DNA of 64,000 bases from Glaciecola punicea ACAM 611 (GCF_000252165.1 NZ_BAET01000022.1:43801-107800), one strand, 5' to 3'. Shown: positions 17,666 through 27,007, counted from the first letter of the stretch. Made by a program: numbers and translations. Notes: generated from the sequence alone by a model not told the origin.

Positions 17666-19522
17666 TTATAAGCAGCAATTACAGTTACGCTGATTTTTGT
17701 CCATTTTGCCTATACCTGGATTGAAAGTGTTGCTGGGATCGAGCTCTTTATAAAAGTCTCTCAAGGGGTCATCAGCTTTATATAAGTGGCCAACATTATG
17801 CTCTGCTGGATACTTAGCGCCGCGCTGGTCTAGCTGGGCTAGCATCAGCTTCTTAACATGGTGGGCATTAGCACCTTTCTTTAAAATATAGTCCTGATGG
17901 AAAACATGGCAAAAAAAATGGCCGTAATAGAGCTTCTTTTCAATGTGCTGTTCGATGTCTGGCGAAAATATTTCCACCCAGTCGCTCTCGTTGCGTTTAA
18001 GCGCAATGTCTAAAGCCAAAATGTCACCCACGTCTTTGCTGTGCATGGTGTGATATCTGATGGCGGCGCCAGCGGCGGCAAAACGGTGTAAATAAGCGCG
18101 GTTAGCTTCTGTAGTCGTGCATTCGAAAAAACCGCCTGACTGTTTGTTGTCAAAGTAGTTTTGTAATATTGTTTTGCCTTTTGCAACTGACGACCCACTA
18201 AGCTTCATAATCAAATGGTGCTCGTATTGCTGCCTATATTGGAGCATTCGTTTAGGTAAATGTTGAGGGAATAATCGACTAAATCCCTGTAGTAAACGAT
18301 CGCTCAAATATTCAGGTAGCCATGTTTTTTTATTCAGGTAGGCATCTACAGCGCCCTTCATCGATAACATTTTAGGTAAACGCTTTGTGCCTAAATACAG
18401 TACGCTTAGAAAGGTGTCTTTTCCATATTTTTGCGCAACATCGAACATATCTCGATGCATATATTCACCCATTTCAGGCAGGTCATCTAGCTTAGATAAC
18501 AGTAAGCGCCTAAGTTGATATAAGTCGCCCGGATCGTTGGTGCCGATATAAAAACTGGCCTGTTTTTCTGCTACCGGATAAGTATCTACCCGCACCGCGA
18601 ATACGGCAACTTTTCCGGCGCAGCCGCTTGATTCATACAATCTTCGAGGATCAGCGTTAAAGCGACTGGGTGTGTCTGCATCAATATCTTTTACGCGTGC
18701 CTGATACAGTGTGTCACTGGCTTTGCGCTGACCTTGGCCAAGCCCTTGTGTGGCGAAGCTGCCGTCACTTAAGGTTTGAATTATAGCGTCTGGGTTGTTA
18801 CCAAGATCTATACCCAAGTGGTTCACTAAGATCAGTTCCCCGTGTTTATCAATTTGCGCATATACCGATAATTCGGTGTAGGCGGGTCCTCTTTTAACCA
18901 AAGCGCCACCAGAATTATTGGCGATACCGCCTACAATTGACGCACCTAAGGAAGAAGACCCAATAACAGAATGTGGCGCCCTGTTAATTTTTATAAGTTC
19001 GCTTTGCAGCTGATACAGTGTGGCCCCCGGCATGCCGATAGCTTGAGCACCCTCATTAATGATGTGTAAGGCATTAAGAAAGCGTGTATTAATAATTACA
19101 ACGGGTCGGTCGTAGTTGTTGCCACTAGGTGTTGAGCCTTCGGTTAAACCGGTATTAGCGGCCTGCATGACAATAATTAGATTATGACTGACCGCAATTT
19201 TTAAGGATCCCCAAAGCTGAATCAATGTTTGCGGGAACAGCACGGCAAGTGCGCTTCCTTCGCCAGATCGCCAGCCCGTGCGATAATGTGCATTCTTGCT
19301 TGGGTCAGCACTGATATTTTTAGCGCTTAAGACCCTTTCAAAAGCGCTAAGAATGTCTAAATGAGACTTAGCGTCAACGCCAAATTTTGGCTGGCGTATA
19401 CCCGTTTCAAATACAACATCTAGCTCACATGGCGCAGCTGTCTTGTTTGCGCTCGAAGAAGTGTTACTTTCGATTGTTTCATTCATTATCTTTTGCCCTT
19501 GTATGTACATGTATTTGTTCAT
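17666..19522 (-). CDS. dld: Quinone-dependent D-lactate dehydrogenase Dld
   Basis: Membrane-associated FAD enzyme oxidising D-lactate to pyruvate and passing electrons to quinone. The FAD-binding (PCMH-type) part shows TGLTEGSTPSG, IGSSSLGASIVGGIANNSGGA and KRGPAYTE; the C-terminal part includes the membrane-binding region and EHNVGHLYKA, then NPGIGKMDKNQRN. About 600 residues, as in E. coli Dld. The start is uncertain between 19522 and an ATG at 19486. The extreme C-terminus has three cysteines (NCNCCL), an oddity without a known role. It probably forms a single-gene unit, convergent with msrBA. Confidence 0.93.
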   Translation of the reverse strand: MNKYMYIQGQKIMNETIESNTSSSANKTAAPCELDVVFETGIRQPKFGVDAKSHLDILSAFERVLSAKNISADPSKNAHYRTGWRSGEGSALAVLFPQTLIQLWGSLKIAVSHNLIIVMQAANTGLTEGSTPSGNNYDRPVVIINTRFLNALHIINEGAQAIGMPGATLYQLQSELIKINRAPHSVIGSSSLGASIVGGIANNSGGALVKRGPAYTELSVYAQIDKHGELILVNHLGIDLGNNPDAIIQTLSDGSFATQGLGQGQRKASDTLYQARVKDIDADTPSRFNADPRRLYESSGCAGKVAVFAVRVDTYPVAEKQASFYIGTNDPGDLYQLRRLLLSKLDDLPEMGEYMHRDMFDVAQKYGKDTFLSVLYLGTKRLPKMLSMKGAVDAYLNKKTWLPEYLSDRLLQGFSRLFPQHLPKRMLQYRQQYEHHLIMKLSGSSVAKGKTILQNYFDNKQSGGFFECTTTEANRAYLHRFAAAGAAIRYHTMHSKDVGDILALDIALKRNESDWVEIFSPDIEQHIEKKLYYGHFFCHVFHQDYILKKGANAHHVKKLMLAQLDQRGAKYPAEHNVGHLYKADDPLRDFYKELDPSNTFNPGIGKMDKNQRNCNCCL

Positions 19523-19678
19523 AGTAGTGCAGTTTAAGCAGAGCCTTTATTGAAAGACCCGGCCCGCAATATTTAACGTGTCCATGCTCTTACCTTTTAA
19601 GCTATTTTTTAAATTATTTGTTACAGCTTAGTAGGTTTTAAGGATAAGAAAAAGAGATAAAACAGCCATCACTTTTGC

Positions 19679-19712
19679 CAAAAAGCCTATAATCGTACGC
19701 TGATCATAGGCT
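19679..19712 (-). terminator. Intrinsic terminator of the pnt operon
   Basis: Stem AGCCTAT/ATAGGCT (19684-19690 and 19706-19712), with further pairing possible inside the loop. On the minus strand it is followed by TTTTT. It lies about 85 bases after the pntB stop. Confidence 0.7.
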
Positions 19713-19796
19713 AAATAGAAAACATTATGCTGTAAGCCATCAATAGTACAGTGGTAGCGGCGACTATTTCTGTCGCCATATTACACATCAATATTA

Positions 19797-21173
19797 TTAG
19801 TCAGCAAACTGCCGAATGATGGCGTTAATAGAGTCTTTTGCATCGCCAAATATCATGCTGGCGTTGTCTTTAAAGAAAAGCGGGTTGTCTATACCCGCAA
19901 AACCTGAGGCCATACCGCGCTTCATAATAAACACGTTTTTGGCGAGATCGGCATTTATAACAGGCATGCCGTAAATCGGGCTTTCTTTAATTTCTCTAGC
20001 GGCTGGATTCACCACGTCGTTTGCGCCAATAACAATGGCTACATCGTAGTTTTCCATACGCGGATTCACTTCGTCCATTTCAAGCAATAGTTCGTATGGG
20101 ACATCAGCTTCGGCCAGCAGTACGTTCATGTGACCTGGCATGCGCCCTGCTACAGGGTGAATGCCATAAACAACTTCTGCGCCGTTTCCTTCCAATAGAG
20201 ATTGCAGCTCTTTCATGGCATGCTGAGCTTGTGCCACCGCCATTCCATAACCGGGGATCACAATGACCGACTGCGCAGCTTCCAATACATAATAAGCATC
20301 TTCACAGGAAATAGCTTTCACTTCGCCTTCAATTTTAGTGCTAACGCTAGACACTTCTTTAAAGCCAGAAAAAAGCACGTTTGTTAACGAACGATTCATT
20401 GCTTTACACATTATACTGGTCAAAATGATACCGCTTGCACCCACTAAAGCACCTGCCACAATAAGCAAGTTGTTATTTAGTGCTATACCGGCAGCACACG
20501 CCGCTAAACCTGAATAGCTATTGAGCAGTGAGATGACCACGGGCATGTCTGCGCCGCCAATAGGCAGTACAAGCATCACACCTAGCGCTAAACACAATAT
20601 TACAAATACGAACACCAAAAACGTCATCTGCGGTACAAAAGATATTCCCACCGCAAATAAAACGATAGCTAACACCAGCAGCGAGTTAGCTATAGCTTGG
20701 CCTTTAAACACCATTGCTTTGGTCTGAATAATATTACCAAGCTTGCCGCTTAACTTTGCCCAAGCCACTAAACTGCCGGTAAACGTTACCCCACCAATTG
20801 CAATGGCTATTAATAATATTACCACTATATACGTTGCTAATGAGCCACCTACCACCATGGCAAAGGCCACCGCTAAACTAGCCAAGCCGCCAATACCGTT
20901 GAGCAATGAGACCAGTTCAGGCATAGACGTTAAGGCGATTTTTCTTGCCACTACCGCGCCCACAATACTGCCCGCGGCTAGGGCAATAAGAATCCATTGG
21001 TAGCTAACTATCTGCTGGTCAATTAAGGTGATGCAAATGGCCACCAGCATGCCCACAGCAGACAACAAGTTCCCTCGGCGTGCGGTGCTAGGATGGCTGA
21101 GTAATTTTAGGCCAATGATAAACAGTGCGGCGCTTATTAGATAAACCACATTAATTATGAATTCATTTTGCAT
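19797..21173 (-). CDS. pntB: NAD(P) transhydrogenase subunit beta PntB
   Basis: Membrane and NADP(H)-binding subunit of the proton-translocating transhydrogenase, which uses the proton gradient to reduce NADP with NADH. The N-terminal half consists of about eight or nine membrane helices; the C-terminal domain binds NADP (VIVIPGYGMAVAQAQHAM; YGIHPVAGRMPGHMNVLL; DVVNPAA). 458 residues is usual. The start overlaps pntAB by 11 bases. A rhodopsin-bearing cell could feed light-made proton gradient into NADPH through this enzyme; that link is inference. Confidence 0.97.
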   Translation of the reverse strand: MQNEFIINVVYLISAALFIIGLKLLSHPSTARRGNLLSAVGMLVAICITLIDQQIVSYQWILIALAAGSIVGAVVARKIALTSMPELVSLLNGIGGLASLAVAFAMVVGGSLATYIVVILLIAIAIGGVTFTGSLVAWAKLSGKLGNIIQTKAMVFKGQAIANSLLVLAIVLFAVGISFVPQMTFLVFVFVILCLALGVMLVLPIGGADMPVVISLLNSYSGLAACAAGIALNNNLLIVAGALVGASGIILTSIMCKAMNRSLTNVLFSGFKEVSSVSTKIEGEVKAISCEDAYYVLEAAQSVIVIPGYGMAVAQAQHAMKELQSLLEGNGAEVVYGIHPVAGRMPGHMNVLLAEADVPYELLLEMDEVNPRMENYDVAIVIGANDVVNPAAREIKESPIYGMPVINADLAKNVFIMKRGMASGFAGIDNPLFFKDNASMIFGDAKDSINAIIRQFAD

Positions 21174-21456
21174 TGCGGTCTCCTTTTCCTTTGAACATAG
21201 ACAGCATACGATCAGTCACCATGTAGCCGCCAACCACGTTTATAGTGGCCAAAAATACCGCCAATACGCCAAAAAACTTGGCTAGACCGCCCATGTCATT
21301 GCCGGCAAATACAAATGCCCCAATTACCGTAATGCCTGAAACCGCATTTGCGCCCGACATTAAAGGCGTGTGCAAGGTAGCAGGCACCTTGCGTATAAGC
21401 TCAAAGCCTAAAAATATAGCGAGTAGTAACACCATGGCTAACGAAATAAAAGACAT
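21163..21456 (-). CDS. pntAB: NAD(P) transhydrogenase alpha-2 subunit PntAB
   Basis: A short membrane subunit of 97 residues with three hydrophobic segments, matching the part that is fused to the C-terminus of PntA in E. coli. Characteristic text includes TLHTPLMSGANAVSGI. In this organism the alpha chain is split in two genes, as in Rhodospirillum rubrum. The ATG shares one base with the end of pntAA, and the 3' end overlaps pntB, so the three genes form one coupled operon. Confidence 0.95.
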   Translation of the reverse strand: MSFISLAMVLLLAIFLGFELIRKVPATLHTPLMSGANAVSGITVIGAFVFAGNDMGGLAKFFGVLAVFLATINVVGGYMVTDRMLSMFKGKGDRNAK

Positions 21457-22604
21457 TACGCGGTCTCCTTTGTATATTGTGATTTCAAAATAGGGTTAAT
21501 AACTTCACCGTTATAGGTGACTAAAGCAGACTTTAAAACATCGTTTTGCGCATCAACAGTAAATAACGACGTTTCGGTGTTATACATATCTTGTACCAAG
21601 GCCATTAAGTTATTGGCATACATTTGACTGGCATCTAATGCCACTTCGCCTGCCCAATCGCCGTCTCCCACTATTTTTACCGCTTTGTATATTATGGTTT
21701 CACCAGCGACAGAGGCCTCAACATTGCCGCCGTCTAGCGCAGCCATATCGACAATGACGGAGCCAGGTTTCATACGCAATATAACATCGTTTGAAATTAA
21801 CAATGGGGGCTTGCGGCCAAACAACTGAGCGGTGGTTATCACAATGTCAGAATCGGCAATGCAGTCGGCCTGTGCCTGCTGCTGTAAAGTTAACTGTTCT
21901 TCGCTTAAGGCTTTAGCGTAGCCTTGGTCGGTCGACTCAGTCACACCTAAATCAATATTCAAAAACTTAGCGCCCAACGATTGAACTTGCTGAGCGCACT
22001 CTGGGCGGGTGTCATAGGCAATGACATTGGCACCCATGCGTTTAGCGGTCGCAATGGCCTGTAGTCCGGCAACGCCAACCCCAATAATAAACACTTTGGC
22101 TGGCTTGAGGGTACCTGCCGGCGTCATCATCATGGGTAAGGTTTTGTGCAAATTAGACATGGCTTTTAGGACCATGACATAACCCGCTAAACTAGCTTGC
22201 GAGCTTAAGGCATCCATTTTTTGGCAGCGCGTACTACGGGGAATTAGTTCCATACTAATGCAAGAGCGCTTGTTATCTAAAAGAGAGGTTATTTTGTCAG
22301 GGCTGTTGAAAGGGTCAAAAAAACTAATGCTGCAGCAAGACTGTGGTGTTTGTGCTAACTCTTCAAGGGCAAGCGGCCTGACCGATAGCACTGCATGGGC
22401 TGTTGACAGGGCAGCGCTGCGGTCGGTGAAAATTTCAGCACCAGCGTCAATGTAGTGCTGGTCTGTAAAGCCTAAGGTGTCGCCTATTTGGCTTTCTACC
22501 TGAACAGTCGCCCCAAGGCGCTTATAAATCTTAACGTTATCGGGAAGTAAAGCGCAGCGCTTTTCCAAGTGATAAGGTTCTTTCACGAACACGAGTACGC
22601 TCAT
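21456..22604 (-). CDS. pntAA: NAD(P) transhydrogenase alpha-1 subunit PntAA
   Basis: Soluble NAD(H)-binding subunit, homologous to alanine dehydrogenase. The nucleotide-binding fold shows GVGVAGLQAIATAKRMGA followed by the acidic AYDTRPE, and the domain I signature SMELIPRSTRCQKMDALSSQ is present. 382 residues is normal for the split form. It is the first gene of pntAA-pntAB-pntB. The roughly 290 bases upstream contain a 14-base palindrome CCTTTTTAAAAAGG near 22686-22699 but no promoter I could assign firmly. Confidence 0.95.
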   Translation of the reverse strand: MSVLVFVKEPYHLEKRCALLPDNVKIYKRLGATVQVESQIGDTLGFTDQHYIDAGAEIFTDRSAALSTAHAVLSVRPLALEELAQTPQSCCSISFFDPFNSPDKITSLLDNKRSCISMELIPRSTRCQKMDALSSQASLAGYVMVLKAMSNLHKTLPMMMTPAGTLKPAKVFIIGVGVAGLQAIATAKRMGANVIAYDTRPECAQQVQSLGAKFLNIDLGVTESTDQGYAKALSEEQLTLQQQAQADCIADSDIVITTAQLFGRKPPLLISNDVILRMKPGSVIVDMAALDGGNVEASVAGETIIYKAVKIVGDGDWAGEVALDASQMYANNLMALVQDMYNTETSLFTVDAQNDVLKSALVTYNGEVINPILKSQYTKETA

Positions 22605-22897
22605 AGCAATTCCTTAAATTTAAGCAGTGTTTATCACGCCAGCCTGTTTGACTAGTGCAGTTATTCTCGGTCGTTAGGTATATGCCTTTTTAAAAAGGTC
22701 TCTTTTTTATACTTCACTCCACTAAATAAGATAGCGTGATTTATCATTTGTGAATATAACGTAAATAGCAGTTGATAACATTTTTATAGTGTGGTTTTGT
22801 GAATTGATTACCTTAAAGTGTATTGCTTAGTGAACATCAGCTTACTTGCAAATCTAAATATTTCGAAAGACTAACTCGTTTTATTATATTTTGCGCG

Positions 22898-23377
22898 CTA
22901 ATGGGCTGGCGTGTCAAATTTAGTGTAAGCGCCTGTGCCCCATAAAGGCACAGTTGACAAGCTATGCTTATAACTGCCGGTTGTTTCTTTAGTCGAATAC
23001 GAGACGTACATTAGTGTTTGAGACCTTGGGTCAAAGATGCGTCTAACTTTCATGTTTTTGAAAAATATACTCTTTGATTTTTTGAACACGACTTCTCCTG
23101 ATGCGCTTTTATCTATCTTGGCTATCATTTCTGCGCTGATGTTACCGGTTTGTCTACACGAAATTGAGCTGTCGGAAGGATCGGCTAAGTCTAAGTTCGC
23201 TTCTATACTGGCAATATGGCAGGTGACGCCGCTCACAATAGGATCTGTAAGTGAGTCAATTTTTATGTCTTTGGTAGTGAATACACCAAGCGAGACGTCG
23301 CCTACTTCGCTATCGCTACAGGCGCTCAACAAAAGCACAGTTACGCTAAATGCTAAGGTCGTGACTAATTTGTTCAT
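22898..23377 (-). CDS. CreA family lipoprotein-like protein
   Basis: A 159-residue exported protein of unknown function. Residues 1-20 are a signal peptide ending in LLSAC, a good lipobox with the lipidated cysteine at 20. The family core is recognisable: VSGVTCHI, SSISCRQTG, VVFKKSKSIFFKNMKV and SYSTKETTGS. Two conserved cysteines may pair in the periplasm. CreA of E. coli sits in the creABCD locus; here there are no cre regulators nearby. Confidence 0.85.
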   Translation of the reverse strand: MNKLVTTLAFSVTVLLLSACSDSEVGDVSLGVFTTKDIKIDSLTDPIVSGVTCHIASIEANLDLADPSDSSISCRQTGNISAEMIAKIDKSASGEVVFKKSKSIFFKNMKVRRIFDPRSQTLMYVSYSTKETTGSYKHSLSTVPLWGTGAYTKFDTPAH

Positions 23378-23473
23378 TGGGTTTACTCCTTGTTTAAAGC
23401 TTGCTTACTGTGGTAGGAAAGCCTCATATAAACTTGGGATGGAATTAGATTTTTTGGGCGCTAGGAGGCTTTG

Positions 23474-23887
23474 TTAAAAGTCTACTTTACCGCGCAAGCT
23501 TTTGGTAGCACCACTTTTCTTTTTGCTTTCAATGCGTTTTCTTTTTGCGTTTAGCGAAGGTCTAGTGGCTTTTCTCGACTTAACTTCTTTCGTGGCTGAT
23601 ATTACCAGCATCCGCAAACGCTTAAGTGCATCTTCTCGATTTTTCTCCTGCGTTCTAAACGACTGCGCCTTTATTATCAGCACGCCTTCTTTGCTAATAC
23701 GGTTATCGTTCAAGGCTAACAGTTTTTGTTTATAATGGTCAGGTAGTTGCGACGCATTAATATCGAAGCGTAAATGTATAGCGCTCGACACTTTGTTCAC
23801 ATTCTGTCCGCCACTGCCCATAGCCCTTATTGCAGACAGTTCGACTTCACTGTCTTCTATGACTATATTTTCAGTTATTTTCAACAT
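23474..23887 (-). CDS. arfB: ArfB peptidyl-tRNA hydrolase (ribosome rescue)
   Basis: Rescues ribosomes stalled without a stop codon by hydrolysing peptidyl-tRNA. The catalytic GGQ lies in MGSGGQNVNKVSSAIHLRFD, and the basic C-terminal tail (SRKATRPSLNAKRKR, SKKSGATKSLRGK) is the part that enters the mRNA channel. I start at MLKITENIV because that aligns with the family N-terminus and gives about 137 residues (E. coli YaeJ has 140); the frame is open to 23956. It appears to be a single gene. Confidence 0.92.
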   Translation of the reverse strand: MLKITENIVIEDSEVELSAIRAMGSGGQNVNKVSSAIHLRFDINASQLPDHYKQKLLALNDNRISKEGVLIIKAQSFRTQEKNREDALKRLRMLVISATKEVKSRKATRPSLNAKRKRIESKKKSGATKSLRGKVDF

Positions 23888-24187
23888 CGTTTGCATGAGT
23901 GTGGTATTTTCATTTAGGCTAGCATATAAAAATCTCCAATTTATACTAATTTTCAAGGCATTTGGCCGTCACTTAATTACTTATTAAGTGAAATAAGCTG
24001 TTAAAACGAGCGATGCCAATAACGATGCCAATAATAGTGCAGACTAATAGTTAGCACGAACTGAATTTGCATACTTTGTATGCCAAACTGATCCTATAAT
24101 GCTATAAAAACATTAAATGCAGCTGCACGCTGACCTTGCTTAACCACATAATAGCTTAAAACGATAACCCAAAATGCGAGATTTTTT

Positions 24188-25114
24188 ATGCAAGATTACC
24201 CAATAGGCAGAACCGACATCCCTTGGAATGAAGATGAAAAAGACGAATGGCTAGAGTCGCAAACTATACAGCGAAGCTATGCTGATGAAGTACTCAGTAA
24301 ATTTATCCGTATTAGCAAAGATTTCAAAAAGAACCACTACGGTGTTCTCCCCATAGACGCCAGCCGCTATCCACTATATGCATTTACCACCTCAAAGTGG
24401 GATGTCAACAAGCCCAATGTGCTGATAACCGGTGGCGTACACGGTTATGAAACGAGTGGTGTGCAAGGGGCTATCGAGTTTTTAATACATCATGCGCCTC
24501 GTTATTCGAGGCATTTCAATTTCATTGTTGCGCCGTGTGTATCGCCTTGGGGCTACGAAACCGTGAATAGATGGACTACTAACGCCTACGATCCAAATCG
24601 TTCTTTTGCGCCAATTAGTTTTTCAGCCGAAGCGCAACTGCTTATGGACTTTGTTAAGGGTTTTATAAGCTCAGAAGCGAAGGCGCTGCTGGCACACTTC
24701 GATTTACATGAAACTACCGACACTGACAACTCTGAATTTAGACCAGCCTTAGCCGCCCGCGACGGTTTACATATAGATAAATGGCAAATACCAGACGGTT
24801 TTTATACTGTTGCAGACACCAAAAAGCCGCAGTTGTCATTTCAACAAGCAATAATAGCGTCGGTCGAAAAAGTCACTCACATTGCACCTAGCGATGACGA
24901 AGGCAGAATAATTGGCGCAAAGATAATCTCTACCGGCGTAATTTGTTACGATAAATCGTCACTATTACTGTGTGGTGGCTTCACCGATGCTGAATATGTA
25001 ACCACTACTGAAGTGTATCCTGACAGCCCAAATGCGACGCCACAAAGCTGTATTGAAGCACAGGTTGCGGCCATTACCGGCGGCTTAGATTTTCTTTTAT
25101 CGCATGCAAAGTAA
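24188..25114 (+). CDS. M14-family metallocarboxypeptidase-like protein
   Basis: Zinc peptidase/amidase-like protein of 308 residues without a signal peptide. The zinc-binding HxxE lies in TGGVHGYETSG near residue 83 and the third zinc histidine in HFDLHETTD near 175. Substrate-binding text such as NRWTTNAYDPNRSF fits the M14 fold, and a candidate catalytic glutamate occurs near 275 (TTTEVYPDSP). The natural substrate is unknown. A cytidine deaminase follows closely and may be cotranscribed. Confidence 0.8.
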   Translation: MQDYPIGRTDIPWNEDEKDEWLESQTIQRSYADEVLSKFIRISKDFKKNHYGVLPIDASRYPLYAFTTSKWDVNKPNVLITGGVHGYETSGVQGAIEFLIHHAPRYSRHFNFIVAPCVSPWGYETVNRWTTNAYDPNRSFAPISFSAEAQLLMDFVKGFISSEAKALLAHFDLHETTDTDNSEFRPALAARDGLHIDKWQIPDGFYTVADTKKPQLSFQQAIIASVEKVTHIAPSDDEGRIIGAKIISTGVICYDKSSLLLCGGFTDAEYVTTTEVYPDSPNATPQSCIEAQVAAITGGLDFLLSHAK

Positions 25115-25151
25115 GTCATCATTCATCAACCGCAAGGCACACCTTAGTACC

Positions 25152-25550
25152 ATGGAAACATCAGATATCAAAACGCAGTTAAAAGAGCTTCTGAAAAAAG
25201 CCTACAGTCCTTATTCAGCGGTGAAAGTAGCCGCCGCAGTTAAGTATGAAGTTGACGGAGAAAGCCGGATTGCCTATGGTGTTAACGTTGAAAATGTGTC
25301 TTACGGTTTAACGGTTTGTGCCGAGCGCTCGGCTATATCAAATGCCATTTTAAACGGTATGGCCAAGGTTACCGCGGTTTACGTTATGTCTAATCAAGCA
25401 TCCCCCATTTCACCCTGTGGCGCGTGTCGACAAGTGCTTAGCGAATTCATGGACAGTCCTGATGGGCCGGTCGAATGTGTGAACGAAAGCCTTGATAAAA
25501 CATGGCGAAGCACCTTGGGTGAATTGCTACCAAACCGTTTTGAGTTGTGA
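25152..25550 (+). CDS. cdd: Cytidine deaminase
   Basis: Zinc enzyme deaminating cytidine or deoxycytidine to uridine in pyrimidine salvage. The catalytic motif is TVCAERSA (zinc cysteine and catalytic Glu) and the second zinc motif is PCGACRQ; NVENVSYG binds the substrate. I start at METSDIKTQ because it fits the family N-terminus (132 residues, short homotetrameric type). An earlier in-frame ATG at 25104 would overlap the M14 gene and has no clear ribosome site. Confidence 0.93.
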   Translation: METSDIKTQLKELLKKAYSPYSAVKVAAAVKYEVDGESRIAYGVNVENVSYGLTVCAERSAISNAILNGMAKVTAVYVMSNQASPISPCGACRQVLSEFMDSPDGPVECVNESLDKTWRSTLGELLPNRFEL

Positions 25551-25654
25551 TTAGGCTGAACAATTATTTTGTTCGTCAGGTCAATTTTATTTTGCTGTTC
25601 AATATTATACTTTAGCGATATGTTGCGGCCTCAACAATCCACAACGAGCACTAA

Positions 25655-25897
25655 ATGAACAAATTATTGACAGGACTTTCTTGCGCAACACTTTTACTGT
25701 CAAGCGCACTAGCATTTGCTAATCAAGACCTTCCAGAAGCAGACCTTGAACTTTTACTTAATTTTAAAGATTATTGCCAAGAAGTAGCTGACGATGATGG
25801 CACCGGCGATTTATCCTTACAAGCGTTCTTGCTAGTATGCGTCAATGAAGAACTAGCGGCTGAAGGTTACCAAGCAATTACAAACTTACCTGAATAG
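25655..25897 (+). CDS. Small secreted protein of unknown function
   Basis: An 80-residue frame with a clear signal peptide (MNKLLTGLSCATLLLSSALAFA) and an acidic mature part of about 58 residues containing two cysteines (DYCQEV and LLVCVN), which could form a disulphide. I do not recognise the family. The export signal and reasonable codon use support a real gene, but the ribosome site is weak. It stands alone between cytidine deaminase and an inverted-repeat element. Confidence 0.6.
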   Translation: MNKLLTGLSCATLLLSSALAFANQDLPEADLELLLNFKDYCQEVADDDGTGDLSLQAFLLVCVNEELAAEGYQAITNLPE

Positions 25898-25910
25898 TAG
25901 AAATTCAAGG

Positions 25911-25983
25911 GGTCACAAGGCAAAGGGGTCAGGTTTAGTGAGCGAATTTTTTGAAGAATAGTGGCTAACTGAACCTGACCTCT
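25911..25983. repeat. REP-like inverted repeat
   Basis: AGGGGTCAGGTT (25924-25935) pairs with AACCTGACCTCT (25972-25983); nine central bases match perfectly. An additional AGGGGTCA copy lies upstream near 25909. GGGGTCAG-type palindromes of this kind are common intergenic REP-like elements mobilised by RAYT transposases in marine gammaproteobacteria; no RAYT gene is present here. It may also end the flanking transcripts. Confidence 0.45.
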
Positions 25984-25992
25984 TTATCTTTT

Positions 25993-26823
25993 TTACTTAA
26001 AAGCCGCTTCAAAGTGAGCCACCAGTGACGTCACCAGCGGATGGTGATTACTTTTCAATACAAGCAAATAGCAAGGCAGTGTATCAAATGCCTCTGGCAC
26101 TATTTGAATCAAATCCTTCTCTTTCATCAATGCCTTTGCATAAGCTTCAGGTAACAATATTGAACCGTTATTTTGCGCCAAATGACACACAGCAAGATCT
26201 AAGGCGTTGGTTTTCCAAACACTATTTTTAGCAGACGGATAGGCGCTGAAAAAGCGGCTTGAAATATCATTCCCCCAGTCTATATGTATATAGGTATCAG
26301 CATCAAATACGGCGGCGGCGCAGGCACTATATAAGTACATAGGCTGTCTAAAGAGCAGGACGCTTTCGATATAGCTAGACTTCACAGTTTCGGTAGAAAA
26401 GGCTAAATCAATACTTTGTTCGTGTAATTGCCTAGAAATGAGTTCTAAGTTGAAGATGTCAGCACGCAATATCAACTGATTATACTTTGACTTTATTTGG
26501 GCCAATGCTGACGAAAATATAAGTTTTGCAGCATTTGGCGTGGCTGCACAGGCCAAGTGTGCAAGGTTTTCTTGTGCCAGCGCAATGCGAGCTTGTTTAA
26601 TTGTTTCAGCTAATTGAATAGCAAACGGGAGCAGTTTTTCGCCAGCAGGCGTAAGGTGTATATTGTTACGGTGGCGAATAAATAAGCTAACATTAAAATA
26701 TTCTTCAACTTGCTTGATGCGAGCACTCACCGCCGCTGGGGTTAAATGCAGATTCTCGGCGGCCTTACCAAAATGTCGCGTGTGCGAAACTTCTATAAAC
26801 GTAACTAAAAATCGTATGTCCAC
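25993..26823 (-). CDS. LysR-family regulator, HdfR-like
   Basis: DNA-binding transcription regulator. The N-terminal winged helix reads TFIEVSHTRHFGKAAENLHL followed by TPAAVSARIKQVEEYF and LFIRHRNNIHLTPAGEKLLP, very close to HdfR of E. coli, a repressor of flhDC. A ligand-binding domain of normal length follows. I take a GTG start at 26823 because that codon aligns exactly with the HdfR start and gives about 276 residues; the frame is open to 26871. It is divergent from an S9 peptidase gene with a long dyad in between. HdfR's E. coli target may not be conserved here. Confidence 0.85.
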   Translation of the reverse strand: MDIRFLVTFIEVSHTRHFGKAAENLHLTPAAVSARIKQVEEYFNVSLFIRHRNNIHLTPAGEKLLPFAIQLAETIKQARIALAQENLAHLACAATPNAAKLIFSSALAQIKSKYNQLILRADIFNLELISRQLHEQSIDLAFSTETVKSSYIESVLLFRQPMYLYSACAAAVFDADTYIHIDWGNDISSRFFSAYPSAKNSVWKTNALDLAVCHLAQNNGSILLPEAYAKALMKEKDLIQIVPEAFDTLPCYLLVLKSNHHPLVTSLVAHFEAAFK

Positions 26824-26952
26824 CAATGTTATCCATATTAATGCCCAATATTTACTGCATGGATTGTACAAGGTATGAAAAATAGTGCACGCGCATTGTT
26901 TACACGGATTAACATCTAGGCTGTTGAATAGTGTCAGGACATTGTTTATTCT

Positions 26953-27007
26953 TTGTTAATTGTTAAGCTAGACCCTGCATTGAATAAATTAGCTTAACAA
27001 TTAACAA
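26953..27007. promoter_or_regulatory. Perfect 18-bp dyad in the lysR/S9 divergent region
   Basis: TTGTTAATTGTTAAGCTA at 26953-26970 is the exact inverse of 26990-27007, with a 19-base spacer. It lies 29 bases upstream of the peptidase ATG. It could be an operator for the neighbouring regulator or a 5'-leader hairpin. Confidence 0.55.

Noticed and set aside
22686-22699. CCTTTTTAAAAAGG palindrome as terminator of the creA-like gene
   Set aside because: The palindrome has no GC-rich stem or loop and lies about 200 bases past the gene end.
24011-24034. CGATGCCAATAA tandem duplication
   Set aside because: A single short duplication in an intergenic region, most likely replication slippage.
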